A stretch of DNA of 64,000 bases from Saprospirales bacterium GYS_P2D (lineage in GTDB: Bacteria > Bacteroidota > Bacteroidia > Chitinophagales > Saprospiraceae). Location of the stretch: contig WUUP01000007.1 in assembly GCA_009833045.1 (NCBI GenBank), positions 142,382-206,381 of the forward strand, read 5' to 3'. The notes under the pieces were generated by a model that saw only the letters and a program-made list of their open reading frames with translations, did not search any database and was not told the DNA's origin. Of this stretch, positions 52,706 to 62,500 are shown in pieces. The translations under genes and the position numbers were made by a program. Position 1 is the first letter of the stretch; the number at the start of each line of letters is the position of its first letter.

Positions 52706-53542
52706 ATGAAAAGAATAATTAAAAAAGTATTCGTAGGAATACTCATGGTAGGCCTATGCGCCACCGTATACGCTCAGAGAAGTGAGCGAGGAGACAGAGA
52801 TAGAGGTGAACGCCGAGGAGGGCACATGAAGGTACTATTGAGCCAGCTTGATCTCTCTGATGATCAAAAAGAGGCTATAAAAGATCTCCATAAAAAGAAT
52901 AAGCCATCTGAAAAAGGAGATAAAAAAGCACGCAGAAATAGCGAAGAAATGCGTGCCGCTCTCGACGAAATACTCACTGATGAGCAAAGTAAAAAACTCG
53001 ATACCCTCATCGCAGAGAAGAAGGCTAAGCGTGAAGCTCACAAAGCGGAAATACAGGCATATCGAGAGAAAAATGTAATCCCAGTGCTTACAGCAGAGCG
53101 AAAAAAATTTGACGCAAGTCTAAGTACTGCCGAAAAAGAAATCATCGCAAAAGCTCGTGCAGCAAGACCAGATAAAGAGGATAGAGAAAACGGTGAACAC
53201 CCTGATCGTGAGCTCATGAAAGACATACGTGCGGAGATCAAGACCATCCTCGAAAATCACGAAGATGAGCTCGATGCTATCTGGGTAGCAACTGCCGCAG
53301 ATCGTGAGCAATGGAAACAGGACCTGCGTGAGATCCACAAATCTCATATGCCAGAAAAAGCCGATAAATCGAAAAAGCAGGCAAAGAAAATGAAGAAAAA
53401 TGAGCAGAGCGATACCGAAGGTAAGCAAGTTGAAAAACGTACAGGAAGTAAAAGAGACCGTAGCGATCGTGGACCAAAGGGTCGAAAAGGACGCCACGGA
53501 GAAAGTATAGACCGTGTACAGTTTTTACTCTTAGAGTATTAG
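52706..53542 (+). CDS. Secreted, highly charged Spy/CpxP-like protein
   Basis: A 278-residue protein with a signal peptide (VFVGILMVGLCATVYAQ), then an extremely charged helical body rich in Lys, Arg, Glu and Asp. The segment LLSQLDLSDDQKEAIKDL resembles the LTxEQ-type helix of periplasmic Spy/CpxP proteins, with two more repeats in ALDEILTDEQSKKLDTLI and ELMKDIRAEIKTILENHEDE. CpxP-like proteins act as periplasmic chaperones or stress sensors; assignment rests on this helix alone. It ends in a strong terminator. Confidence 0.6.
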   Translation: MKRIIKKVFVGILMVGLCATVYAQRSERGDRDRGERRGGHMKVLLSQLDLSDDQKEAIKDLHKKNKPSEKGDKKARRNSEEMRAALDEILTDEQSKKLDTLIAEKKAKREAHKAEIQAYREKNVIPVLTAERKKFDASLSTAEKEIIAKARAARPDKEDRENGEHPDRELMKDIRAEIKTILENHEDELDAIWVATAADREQWKQDLREIHKSHMPEKADKSKKQAKKMKKNEQSDTEGKQVEKRTGSKRDRSDRGPKGRKGRHGESIDRVQFLLLEY

Positions 53543-53570
53543 ACTGTACCATATTTAGTTCAGTAGTAGT

Positions 53571-53599
53571 GAGCCGGCACGGAGGTGCTGGCTCTTTTT
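53571..53599 (+). terminator. Intrinsic terminator of the Spy-like gene
   Basis: GAGCCGGCAC pairs with GTGCTGGCTC (10 bp, one G-U) around a GGAG loop, followed by TTTTT. Confidence 0.85.
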
Positions 53600-53602
53600 G
53601 TT

Positions 53603-54703
53603 TCACTTCTGTTGCATTAATTGATCCCGCTCTTCAGGCGTATTAGCATTTTTCATGAAACTATGATCATCCACCTTGAGAAGCTGGATATCACTATTGA
53701 TAAGGACTTTGCGAGGGCAGCTATAGCCCAAGGCTAAGAATGATAACAATCGTGGATACGCCCGAGGCTCCCAAAGAGTGATAAGCGGCTCTGGAAATCC
53801 CGTATCAGGATTGTGATAGCAGGTAGCGACTTTAGTCCTATCTCTCTGCTGGACTAATCGCTCCAAGTGCACCGTACTCAGTAATGGCTGATCACATGCA
53901 GTGACGAGCCAAGCTGCATCGGGATCACTTCTGAAAGCACTGAGGATCGCTCCATATGGCCCCAAGCCTGAGAAGGTATCACCTATCACCGTTAGATCAT
54001 CTTTGACTGATTCTCTCTTTGAAAGAGAGACACTCTGACATAAGGGAGCGAGCTGCTCGAGCATGTACTGCTCCTGTGGCAATCCGTGATAATCTATCTG
54101 AGACTTATCAGTACCCATACGCTGACTCTGACCGCCAGCGAGGACGAGACCTCTGATCACTGGAGGTGGAGCAAGGGACGCAATGAGATCAACAATAGCA
54201 TCTACATCATTGATCGATAAAATAGGCGTCTCTGGCCCGATATGCTCTGAGATGAATTCATATGGTGACTCTACATCATCTATGATAACAGCGACTATGC
54301 GATCGAGTCGATCCAGTTTTCGCTGAAGAGAATCTCTCTTAGCGCTATGGATGATAGGTATTTGCATTTTGGCATGAAAGTGATTTCCATTCACCAAAGC
54401 GAGATCATAACTCGACAGACGGATCTTATGATCAAAATCACTCCACGAAGAGCTATCGGTCCACTGATGATATCCGATCATATCAGTAAGCTGTGAGATC
54501 ACAGGCTGTCCCTCTCCACTGCCGTGATCAGCGTCTATATAGATAGTGCGATATCGATCTGCGAGTCGCTGACCTACTTGATCTACGAGCTCAGCGATCA
54601 TACCACATGGAGCTCCAAGTAGGCCTATCTCATGACGCACGTACTCTCCGAGCTGAGGTCGAGCGATCTTAGCATGCTTCTGATGTTTACCTTTCAAAAT
54701 CAC
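53603..54703 (-). CDS. Molybdenum cofactor guanylyltransferase (MobA-like) with degenerate MobB-like N-terminal domain
   Basis: A 366-residue protein. The C-terminal half (from about 183) is MobA-like: LVLAGGQSQRMGTDKSQID is the nucleotidyltransferase loop with the essential lysine, and WLVTACDQPLLS carries the metal-binding aspartate. It attaches GMP to molybdopterin. The N-terminal ~180 residues have a Rossmann/P-loop-like outline (GLLGAPCGMIAELV; TIYIDADHGSGEG; LALVNGNHFHAKMQIPII) similar to MobB but without a GxxxxGKT Walker A, so GTP binding is probably lost. It overlaps moaC by 17 nt and is the last gene of the molybdopterin operon. Confidence 0.85.
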   Translation of the reverse strand: MILKGKHQKHAKIARPQLGEYVRHEIGLLGAPCGMIAELVDQVGQRLADRYRTIYIDADHGSGEGQPVISQLTDMIGYHQWTDSSSWSDFDHKIRLSSYDLALVNGNHFHAKMQIPIIHSAKRDSLQRKLDRLDRIVAVIIDDVESPYEFISEHIGPETPILSINDVDAIVDLIASLAPPPVIRGLVLAGGQSQRMGTDKSQIDYHGLPQEQYMLEQLAPLCQSVSLSKRESVKDDLTVIGDTFSGLGPYGAILSAFRSDPDAAWLVTACDQPLLSTVHLERLVQQRDRTKVATCYHNPDTGFPEPLITLWEPRAYPRLLSFLALGYSCPRKVLINSDIQLLKVDDHSFMKNANTPEERDQLMQQK

Positions 54704-55163
54704 TTTTACCTCCTGTTTTTTTCATGAGCTTAGTCTCTACTATCTCGATGTCATGAGAAAATCCCTTACACATATCATATATCGTAAGTGCAGCTACAGA
54801 TGCTCCAGTTAGTGCTTCCATTTCTACCCCTGTTTTACCCTCCACTTTAGCCATAGAGGTAATAATCACTTGATCGTTTTCGTCGATTGATATATCAATT
54901 TTTGACTTCGTGAGTGGTAATGGATGACATAGTGGGATGATGTCACTTGTCTTTTTGATTGCCATGATCCCTGCAAGGATCGCAGTTTGAAATACCGGCC
55001 CTTTTTTAGTCTGTATTTCATCATTATTCAAGTGATCAATGATTTCTTTAGGCAATTTTACGATTGACTGTGCCACAGCGACTCGCTGAGTCACGGCTTT
55101 CTCAGAGACATCAACCATTGTCGGATTCCCTTTTGGGTCGAGATGAGAGAACTTTCCACTCAT
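54687..55163 (-). CDS. moaC: Cyclic pyranopterin monophosphate synthase
   Basis: A 158-residue enzyme of normal size. It has the family core PTMVDVSEKAVTQRVAVAQS, KTSDIIPLCHPLPLTKSKID, GVEMEALTGASVAALTIYDM and the C-terminal KKTGGKSDF. MoaC rearranges 3',8-cyclo-GTP to cyclic pyranopterin monophosphate in molybdenum cofactor synthesis. The partner moaA is not in the window. It overlaps the MobA-like gene by 17 nt. Confidence 0.97.
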   Translation of the reverse strand: MSGKFSHLDPKGNPTMVDVSEKAVTQRVAVAQSIVKLPKEIIDHLNNDEIQTKKGPVFQTAILAGIMAIKKTSDIIPLCHPLPLTKSKIDISIDENDQVIITSMAKVEGKTGVEMEALTGASVAALTIYDMCKGFSHDIEIVETKLMKKTGGKSDFER

Positions 55164-55234
55164 ATTGATTTATCAATTATATCTTTTTGTTATTTATATA
55201 CTATTGAATCTACAGTAGATAGATACCCTTATCT

Positions 55235-55717
55235 CTATATATGTAGTTTGATCTCGTCACCTACCTTTATTTCGCCACCTGAGACGACTGTAGTAGTGAT
55301 ACCTCCGTGTCCTCGCATTGCATTGTAGCCTCCATCACCGAGGTTTTCTTCCATACGACTGCAGGGCACACAAAATCCGGTCCCCCTTAGTATCACATCA
55401 TCCCCAAGTTTAATATCAGCATCTTGGAGAGCGAGCAGATTGATGCCACTGACCACTATATTGCGTCGTGTCATATCGGGAGTGACATCACGTCCCATGA
55501 CTCGACTGACCATATCCAGGTGCTCTTGCTGTATCAGCGTGACCATACGCTTTCCTCCAGGATTGACATTGTGATCTCCTTCGAGACCTGCAGCGACCGT
55601 GATCTGTGCACTATCCACTGAACGTAGATCAGCTTTCTTTTTAGGACGTAGCCCTATCCATTCGATCTTGCCGACTTGAGGCATAGTTGCTTTGAGATCT
55701 TTGATACTTTTTTTCAT
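55235..55717 (-). CDS. MOSC domain protein
   Basis: A 160-residue protein consisting of a MOSC domain: GKIEWIGLRPKKKADLR, AGLEGDHNVNPGGKRMVTLI and the cysteine-containing RGTGFCVPCSRMEENLG. MOSC proteins carry molybdenum cofactor or deliver sulfur to it, and stand-alone ones such as YiiM reduce N-hydroxylated compounds. It lies 71 nt upstream of moaC on the same strand, which fits a molybdenum-related role. Confidence 0.9.
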   Translation of the reverse strand: MKKSIKDLKATMPQVGKIEWIGLRPKKKADLRSVDSAQITVAAGLEGDHNVNPGGKRMVTLIQQEHLDMVSRVMGRDVTPDMTRRNIVVSGINLLALQDADIKLGDDVILRGTGFCVPCSRMEENLGDGGYNAMRGHGGITTTVVSGGEIKVGDEIKLHI

Positions 55718-55791
55718 CGCTTCGAGGTTTAAGGGATGAATATATGACTTGGTATGACATTAATCAAAAAAGCAACAATCGGTTCTCCTGT

Positions 55792-57975
55792 TTATTCAAT
55801 GTATATCAATTGATCACTGATACCTGTATCAGATGAAATAGTAGCGATATAAAGACCTGGTGAAAAATCAGCTACAGAGAGCTTATGAGATTTGGAATCC
55901 TGAAAGGTCGAACTATAGACGACTTTACCAGCAATATCATGTAGTTCGATTTTTCCATTAGACCTCTCCTTATTTAGGCTCACATATAGGATATCAGCTA
56001 CCGGATTAGGATATAAACTGAAATCCAAATCACTTGTAGCCCTGAACTGATTTAGTTTATATTCTGATTTATGTAAAGATAGATTCGGCTGCTCGCAGCT
56101 TATTTTTAATTCATCAACATATTGGAGCATTGGACTAATCTCATGTCTGGATTCTATGGTTATTTTAATATCATCAAACTTGACATTAGATGAAATATCA
56201 GATTCTAAGCTCATCGCAATATTGCCCGTCGCCACATCTTGAACAGTAAATCTGCTTTTTTGAGATACTTTATCTATTTCAAGTACCAACCAATACTTGA
56301 CACCCAATTCTATCTGCCCTTCTGCTTCATTTAATAGATTGAAAAGTCCCTCATTATTGATCCCGAACTGTAAGCCACCGAAATCAATCTGAAAAGAACC
56401 TTGTCCAACAACTCGTTCATACAATATCGAAAACCATATCTGAGCGGTCTGACTTAAGTCGGCCCCAATCTGTCGAGATAAGGTGGAAGATTCACCTACC
56501 AGATTCACTATACCCAGCTGATTGCTGCTATTTGCTGAATTCATATCGGTAATTATTGCATAGCCATTTGAGCTGGTCTCATAGCTCCAAGGATTCAACC
56601 AAGCCACACCTCCATCAAGACCATTAATACCAGTGCCCGCATCGTAATCAAATGTGTCAAAAATATCTTGACAAAAATCTGCTTCATCTACGACCAGTAA
56701 AGTAATGTCCTCAATATCGCCCCATAGAGTGTCTTGACAAATATCATGCAATCGGCCTAAATAGAGCATTACTCTCATTCTGTAAGACCCTACTGCTAAA
56801 TCATCAAAACTCATATAAGTATTGACATCAGAGAGCGCCTTTAGGTGTAATATTTCTTCTCCTTCATCTCCAAAATCTCCATCATAGTTCTTATCTATAT
56901 ACACATCGACAAATAAATCACATACCTCGTCAATAGATTCTGTTTTAATCTCGAGTGGATAGATTCCGGTTTGATCAATCGTAACAGGCTCATCATGATG
57001 AACATATCCATCCGATCGATCACTGCTGTACTCATGCTGGCCCAGATTGATAGATGTTATCCACTCCATACTATTGTTAGCACCAGGGATACAATATTCT
57101 ATTCTCTCACAATAATCAGGAGTGCCATTAGCGTCTTCATCCACACTATCATCTCCACCTGGACATCGATCTAATAAATCACAGACTCCATCTCCATCAC
57201 TATCGATGATATCACACCCACATTCATCTTTGGCAGAAATAGCCGGATTATCAGGGCACTCATCAATATCATCACAGATACCATCACCGTCACTATCGCT
57301 TAGTCCCCTGTCAGCACAGTCACATGGACCACAATGATCTTTGGGATTTATAAGTGATCCATCCTTCGGATCAAAGTAATTTTTCAGTTCAAAACATGTC
57401 CCTCTCACATTTCTTGCATTCGAAGAGTTAAGCGGTATTCTACAGAATGTAATTTTTCCATCACTATCAGGTGAACAGGATATACATTCTAAATCATCAT
57501 CACATGCATCAGGCCGTCCGTCTTGATCAGCATCAATACTATCGTTTTGACCTGGACAAAGATCATCAGCGTCACAGACTCCATCCCCATCACTATCGAT
57601 TAGGTCATACTGACAGTTACAATTGTTATCTAAATAGTCAGCAGTACAAGGATTATTATCATCGCAATCACCATTCCTCATGGTAGGACAACGATCCTTA
57701 CAATCAGGTGTCCCATCACCATCACTGTCATAGAGATTTTCATCACAGCCACAAACCCCAGGTGAAGTAAGATTAGGATTGTCAGGACAGCCATCACATG
57801 CATCAAATGTCCCATCTCCATCACTGTCAACAGGAGAAGGATTATATACTGTGGGACATGGATCTATATCATCACATAGTCCATCCATATCGGCATCAGG
57901 ACACTGCGCATAGACAGTAGTGATGCCTATTGATAGACAAAAGAATATCAATATTATATTTTTTGACCTTTTCAT
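55792..57975 (-). CDS. Secreted protein with thrombospondin type 3 repeats, GEVED domain and type IX C-terminal domain
   Basis: A 727-residue protein with a signal peptide (IILIFFCLSIGITTVYAQ). Residues about 25-290 hold calcium-binding thrombospondin type 3 repeats (DADMDGLCDDIDPCPT, DSDGDGTPDCKDRCP and others). A GEVED-type beta domain follows (YIDKNYDGDFGDEGEEI), then a jelly-roll/LamG-like domain from about 440 (FDTFDYDAGTGINGLDGG). The last ~75 residues are a type IX sorting domain (FSLYPNPVADILYVSL ... GLYIATISSD). It should be secreted and attached at the surface by the type IX system. Function unknown, perhaps adhesion. Confidence 0.87.
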   Translation of the reverse strand: MKRSKNIILIFFCLSIGITTVYAQCPDADMDGLCDDIDPCPTVYNPSPVDSDGDGTFDACDGCPDNPNLTSPGVCGCDENLYDSDGDGTPDCKDRCPTMRNGDCDDNNPCTADYLDNNCNCQYDLIDSDGDGVCDADDLCPGQNDSIDADQDGRPDACDDDLECISCSPDSDGKITFCRIPLNSSNARNVRGTCFELKNYFDPKDGSLINPKDHCGPCDCADRGLSDSDGDGICDDIDECPDNPAISAKDECGCDIIDSDGDGVCDLLDRCPGGDDSVDEDANGTPDYCERIEYCIPGANNSMEWITSINLGQHEYSSDRSDGYVHHDEPVTIDQTGIYPLEIKTESIDEVCDLFVDVYIDKNYDGDFGDEGEEILHLKALSDVNTYMSFDDLAVGSYRMRVMLYLGRLHDICQDTLWGDIEDITLLVVDEADFCQDIFDTFDYDAGTGINGLDGGVAWLNPWSYETSSNGYAIITDMNSANSSNQLGIVNLVGESSTLSRQIGADLSQTAQIWFSILYERVVGQGSFQIDFGGLQFGINNEGLFNLLNEAEGQIELGVKYWLVLEIDKVSQKSRFTVQDVATGNIAMSLESDISSNVKFDDIKITIESRHEISPMLQYVDELKISCEQPNLSLHKSEYKLNQFRATSDLDFSLYPNPVADILYVSLNKERSNGKIELHDIAGKVVYSSTFQDSKSHKLSVADFSPGLYIATISSDTGISDQLIYIE

Positions 57976-57995
57976 TTGTTGATAGTTAGAATGGA

Positions 57996-59468
57996 TTAAT
58001 TGTTGCAGTTTTTAATACTCGCCAGGAAGACTTGGCCTGCTTTCACTGAAAAGCCTTCATTTAATTCAATTTGTTCACCAGCTGAGAATTCATAGTACTT
58101 AGAAGGTAAATCTGCGTCACTGATAAGCTCTATTGCGGCCTGATAAACTTGAGAAGATGGTTGTGACTGTACCAGACCAGAAGTCACATTCGAGATCTCT
58201 GGACATTGAGAAGACTGGCATAAAAAATCAACCACATTAAATTCTATCATAAGAGAGTCCTCTATAGTACTGCAGTCAGAAGAGATACTACCCTTTAAAT
58301 ATCCTGAGCTCGCATCATTAGTAAAACTGACTAAACTATATCTGTCATCATTACTAATAGTCGCTCCAGCACCCCCATATGCCCAATCTACCATCATTCC
58401 TGTAGGTGCATTACTATTCAGCACAAAAGAAACATCCTTCAAGTCTTTGCAAAGCGTCTGAGGTCCGACAAGATCAATAGATTTCCCTTCTAATGGGTCT
58501 AATACAATAGTGAGGTCGACATCTTCAGTAGTAATGCAATCTGTTGCCGCATTTTTTGCCCAAAGAGTATATACACCCGTACTTAATCCGCTAAATTCGG
58601 TTTGACTTTGTGTTTCATTTCCTTCGTTTATCGAAAATTGGTCGGCATGCACTGCTGTAAATGAAAATGAACCATCTGACATTGAGGAACTACAATCTAA
58701 TGGACTTGGCAAGGTCTTGACGATGTCAGAAAAGATAGGCGCTGCACAATCAGGATCAAGACAATCGACTAATCCATCTCCATCATTGTCTAACCCATCT
58801 GAACATTTACTTGATCCTTGTTCGGGTTCTCCTATAGCAAATATTATCTCCACTTCATCTGATTCACCTATACAACTATTTTGATCTGTGAGCGTCCAAA
58901 CTAAAGTGTAGCTGGTACCCAGCACCCCAGAGAAATTTGATTTGGGATTCTGAGGACTCTCAATAACTCCTCCAGATCCCGCTATAATACTCCACCTTCC
59001 AGTACCTACGGCATCAAGGGTAGCTGTAGTCTGATCTACTAATCTTTGGTCATTCCCGCCATTTGAACTATTGGGTTGGCTATCATAATTGAGTATGACT
59101 GATCCCAATCGATCACCTCCAACAAATGAAATCGTATTTTCATAGGCTGTAAATACTTGATTTAAACTTGCATCATAGACTTTAAATATGATCGTTTCTC
59201 CATTCGTATTACCTCCTATGAAAACATAGGCTTGATTACCTACGTTAGCTTGTGCGACTCCTCGGACCTCTCCATTAAGATCAAATGCGGCAACTATATC
59301 ATTGGGATCATTGGTCAATGTACATTCATCTGCTATAGAGAAGATCACTGACATATCTAAGGAATAATCTCCTGTGTACTCCCAATCTGGGACTTGAGCT
59401 GTGACTCCTGAAAGCGATAGAATTATCGTATAAAAGCAAATAAAATATCGACTTATACGGCTATTCAT
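57996..59468 (-). CDS. Large secreted protein with Bacteroidota cysteine-ended C-terminal module
   Basis: About 490 residues from the ATG at 59468, which gives the signal peptide MNSRISRYFICFYTIILSLS; other starts are at 59519 (ATG) and 59525 (TTG). Features are DWEYTGDYSLDMSVIFSIAD near the N-terminus and a CSDGLDNDGDGLVDCLDPDC motif, then Ig-like segments (FSINEGNETQSQTEFSGLST; WAYGGAGATISNDDRYSLVS). The C-terminus is EFSAGEQIELNEGFSVKAGQ, ending in a cysteine. The N-terminal domain resembles one in the downstream half of the adjacent giant protein (PTPYDYSMNIIGEL). Probably surface-exposed; no enzymatic motif. Confidence 0.75.
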   Translation of the reverse strand: MNSRISRYFICFYTIILSLSGVTAQVPDWEYTGDYSLDMSVIFSIADECTLTNDPNDIVAAFDLNGEVRGVAQANVGNQAYVFIGGNTNGETIIFKVYDASLNQVFTAYENTISFVGGDRLGSVILNYDSQPNSSNGGNDQRLVDQTTATLDAVGTGRWSIIAGSGGVIESPQNPKSNFSGVLGTSYTLVWTLTDQNSCIGESDEVEIIFAIGEPEQGSSKCSDGLDNDGDGLVDCLDPDCAAPIFSDIVKTLPSPLDCSSSMSDGSFSFTAVHADQFSINEGNETQSQTEFSGLSTGVYTLWAKNAATDCITTEDVDLTIVLDPLEGKSIDLVGPQTLCKDLKDVSFVLNSNAPTGMMVDWAYGGAGATISNDDRYSLVSFTNDASSGYLKGSISSDCSTIEDSLMIEFNVVDFLCQSSQCPEISNVTSGLVQSQPSSQVYQAAIELISDADLPSKYYEFSAGEQIELNEGFSVKAGQVFLASIKNCNN

Positions 59469-59521
59469 TTTCGTGAGACTTAGAGATTTGATTGATGTAT
59501 GAGTTATTCTTTTTTTCATGA

Positions 59522-62500
59522 TCAATCATTTTTCTCGTTACACTCCTCGATTAATATTTCAAGGCTGGCGCCTTTATTAGTCTCAAAGCCTTCTAATAAT
59601 TCTATTCTATCTCCTGCTCTAAACTGTATAGATATTCCTTTAGGAATAATAGCATCTGATCCAATGCTATATCTGGCTTTCTGAACAATTTCAGATAACT
59701 CAGCATTGATATCTCGGCTCCTATACATACGATCATCTATACAATCTATGCGTGCACCACAAGTAAATGAATAGGGCTCTGACGGTGTCCCCTCGATAAT
59801 ATCTGCACCGAATGTCAATACTTGACCCAATGACAATTCATCACTACCATCTGCCTTGATCAGCCTAAAACTCAACTCGGCAGGTTGCTCCCCTGCTATA
59901 CTTAAATAAAACAAATAGTCTTCGAGCCCATCTTCCCAAATAGGGGATGTCAATCCTCGTATCTCTTCTCCGATATGAGCTACTAAGATCCATTCTGATA
60001 AATCAATCTCTTCTCCAGATAACTCTGTCAAGAGACATTCTGAAATCGCTGCAGTCAACGACATATTGGCACTATATCCTGAGAGATCGGCAGAAGAAAT
60101 ACTTTTCAGTATATATTCCTCTTTTTGTGATTTCATGTGATACTGATACTCTTTTACTGGTGAAATGACAGGTGTAACCCCTCCAGCACCAGGATATATC
60201 AACTGCTGAGCGGTAGCACTTTTGAGCATATAGCCCTGTTGAGGACTTAAGAAGCTCAGATTCCCACTCCATCTTTTGAATGTAGTATCATAAATAGCAA
60301 ACTGTTGCTGACCTTTAATGAGATCCCCTTGACTTGGATTAAGCGAAGAAAGCGCTGTGTTAGTAGGTAGGTTGACTTCGCTTTTCACCCCGATCCAGTT
60401 CCATCTCGCTTCAATATCTATAGGCTCAGAGGCCGGATCAATCAGTGTTCCTTCATAGCTGAAAGTGTCAGCTTCTGACAGGAATATTTTATATCCTTTC
60501 TCAGTGTCGAATCCTACAGCCCCCAATGAACCAGACCATTGTAGGGTGGACTTGTACGTATCAAACAAACCTTGGACAACCCCATTAAACCGTCCACTTG
60601 TACGTATCTCATCATTAACTGTAGGGCTCAACTCATTCAATGTACCATTCACATCAGATAAAACACTGTGCATTAGTGGAAATGAAATCCAGTTCCAGCC
60701 GGTCTTCATATGATATGTCAACTTAGTCAATACCTCGGCAGATATTGAAAGTGGCTGCCCTAAGGTGCCCATCAAGGTATTATCGTTGAAAACCAAATTA
60801 TCAGGTTGAAGACCTACCAGTATTCTACCTGTACTCGCATCCCATGCTCTAAACTCTAATGGCTCTTGTAAAGACACATCATTGGCTATAGTCAAAAAAA
60901 GAAGGTGCTTGCCCGAGACAGGATCAAACTGTACATGTGCCATGCCATGCAGCTCATCTCCGATCCAGACTGACACCATGTCTTCTACATCAGTGCTGAT
61001 CACATCATTGACCTTAAGCTCTCCGATGATATTCATAGAGTAGTCATATGGGGTAGGGTCAAAATCCCATATTGGTGGCTCAGCGGTCACCTTCAGGTCG
61101 AGTAATAGCCGCTCGTTAAATCCAAAGCTTTCTGTAGAGACATAAATATCTTGCTCGTATTCTCCGATATTGATGCCAGGCAAGACGCTGAAAGTCACCT
61201 CTATCGAGCTATTGGGTTCTAAGAGCCCACCTGAAGTACTCGCTGACAACCATGAAGGAATATTAGTAATCACGAATTGCTCTTGACTCCCTCCTGTATT
61301 TTTAATAGTCGCTGTGAAACTTAAAGACTCATCAATATCCTTTTCAAAATTAAAGTATTCAGTTTCCCAAAAAACTTGATTCTTATCAATATAGGCGATC
61401 CATGTTTCGGCTTCAGCCATCACATTTCCCGCTATGTCTTTGAGGTCGTCTACCACTATATCTATCGTCACATTTTCTATTCGAGATGGTGGCTCATCTA
61501 TTTCTATGAATATTTGATCATTATTAATAGAATATGTGAAATTGACATTTTGTACTAGCCGTGGCAACTTGATCGAAGGAGCATTAATAGAAAAAGTATC
61601 CACTTGGTCATTACCAATCCTCAAGTGATAATCATTATCTGTAGCATCGAGCAAATCAGGTATACGACTACGAATATTGTTAATGGTCTCAATGCCATCA
61701 AATGGATAGTATGCAATCAGACCAATCTCATCTCCTTTTTGCTGATATACGTAGTCACGACTGACTTGCTCTGGTCGTCGAGCTACATTCCATAATCTGA
61801 TATCATCTAATGAGCCCTCCCAAAACTGATCTCTATGCTCCATCAATGGCTGAGACTGAATCCATCCTCTACATCCAATCCAAAGTTTGGGTCCCACGAA
61901 GCTCTTAAAAGTGGTAGCATTATCAGTACGCACCAGCTTGCCATCCATGTACATGGATACGGCAAATGTTCTGTCAATCACAATTGATATATGATGCCAG
62001 TTATCATCATTATATCCTGATGGCGACTTAATTGAGTTTCCATCATTCTCTATCACCAATGCTCCAGTAGGATCAATGGACAAACTCCAGAAACTATTGA
62101 TAGGTAGTGACCCATCACTCAGACCATTGCTCAATATTGTCTGTTTGGTACTTGACCCTGTCTTGAACCACGCCTCAATTGTCAGATCTGACTCCTCTCC
62201 AAAGCTGAGGTCCGCAGCATTTTCTGCAACTAAATAGTCATCTATACCATTAAAGACTACTGAATGATTTTGAGGAAGTATCATCCACGAAGCACCTGAT
62301 ACTTGCATATCTCTAGATCGTACCTTATCGATAGCTACTGTGCCGTATGATTCATTCATCAGCCAAGCTCCAATAAGACCAGGTTCTCTCCCACTCAGTG
62401 ACCTGGATAAAAACTCTGAGATGAGCCCTTCTGTCCTCGGAACAGCCCATAGTCTCAGATCCCTGAGTGCTCCAGCATAGTAATCAGATCCATTAGTAGA

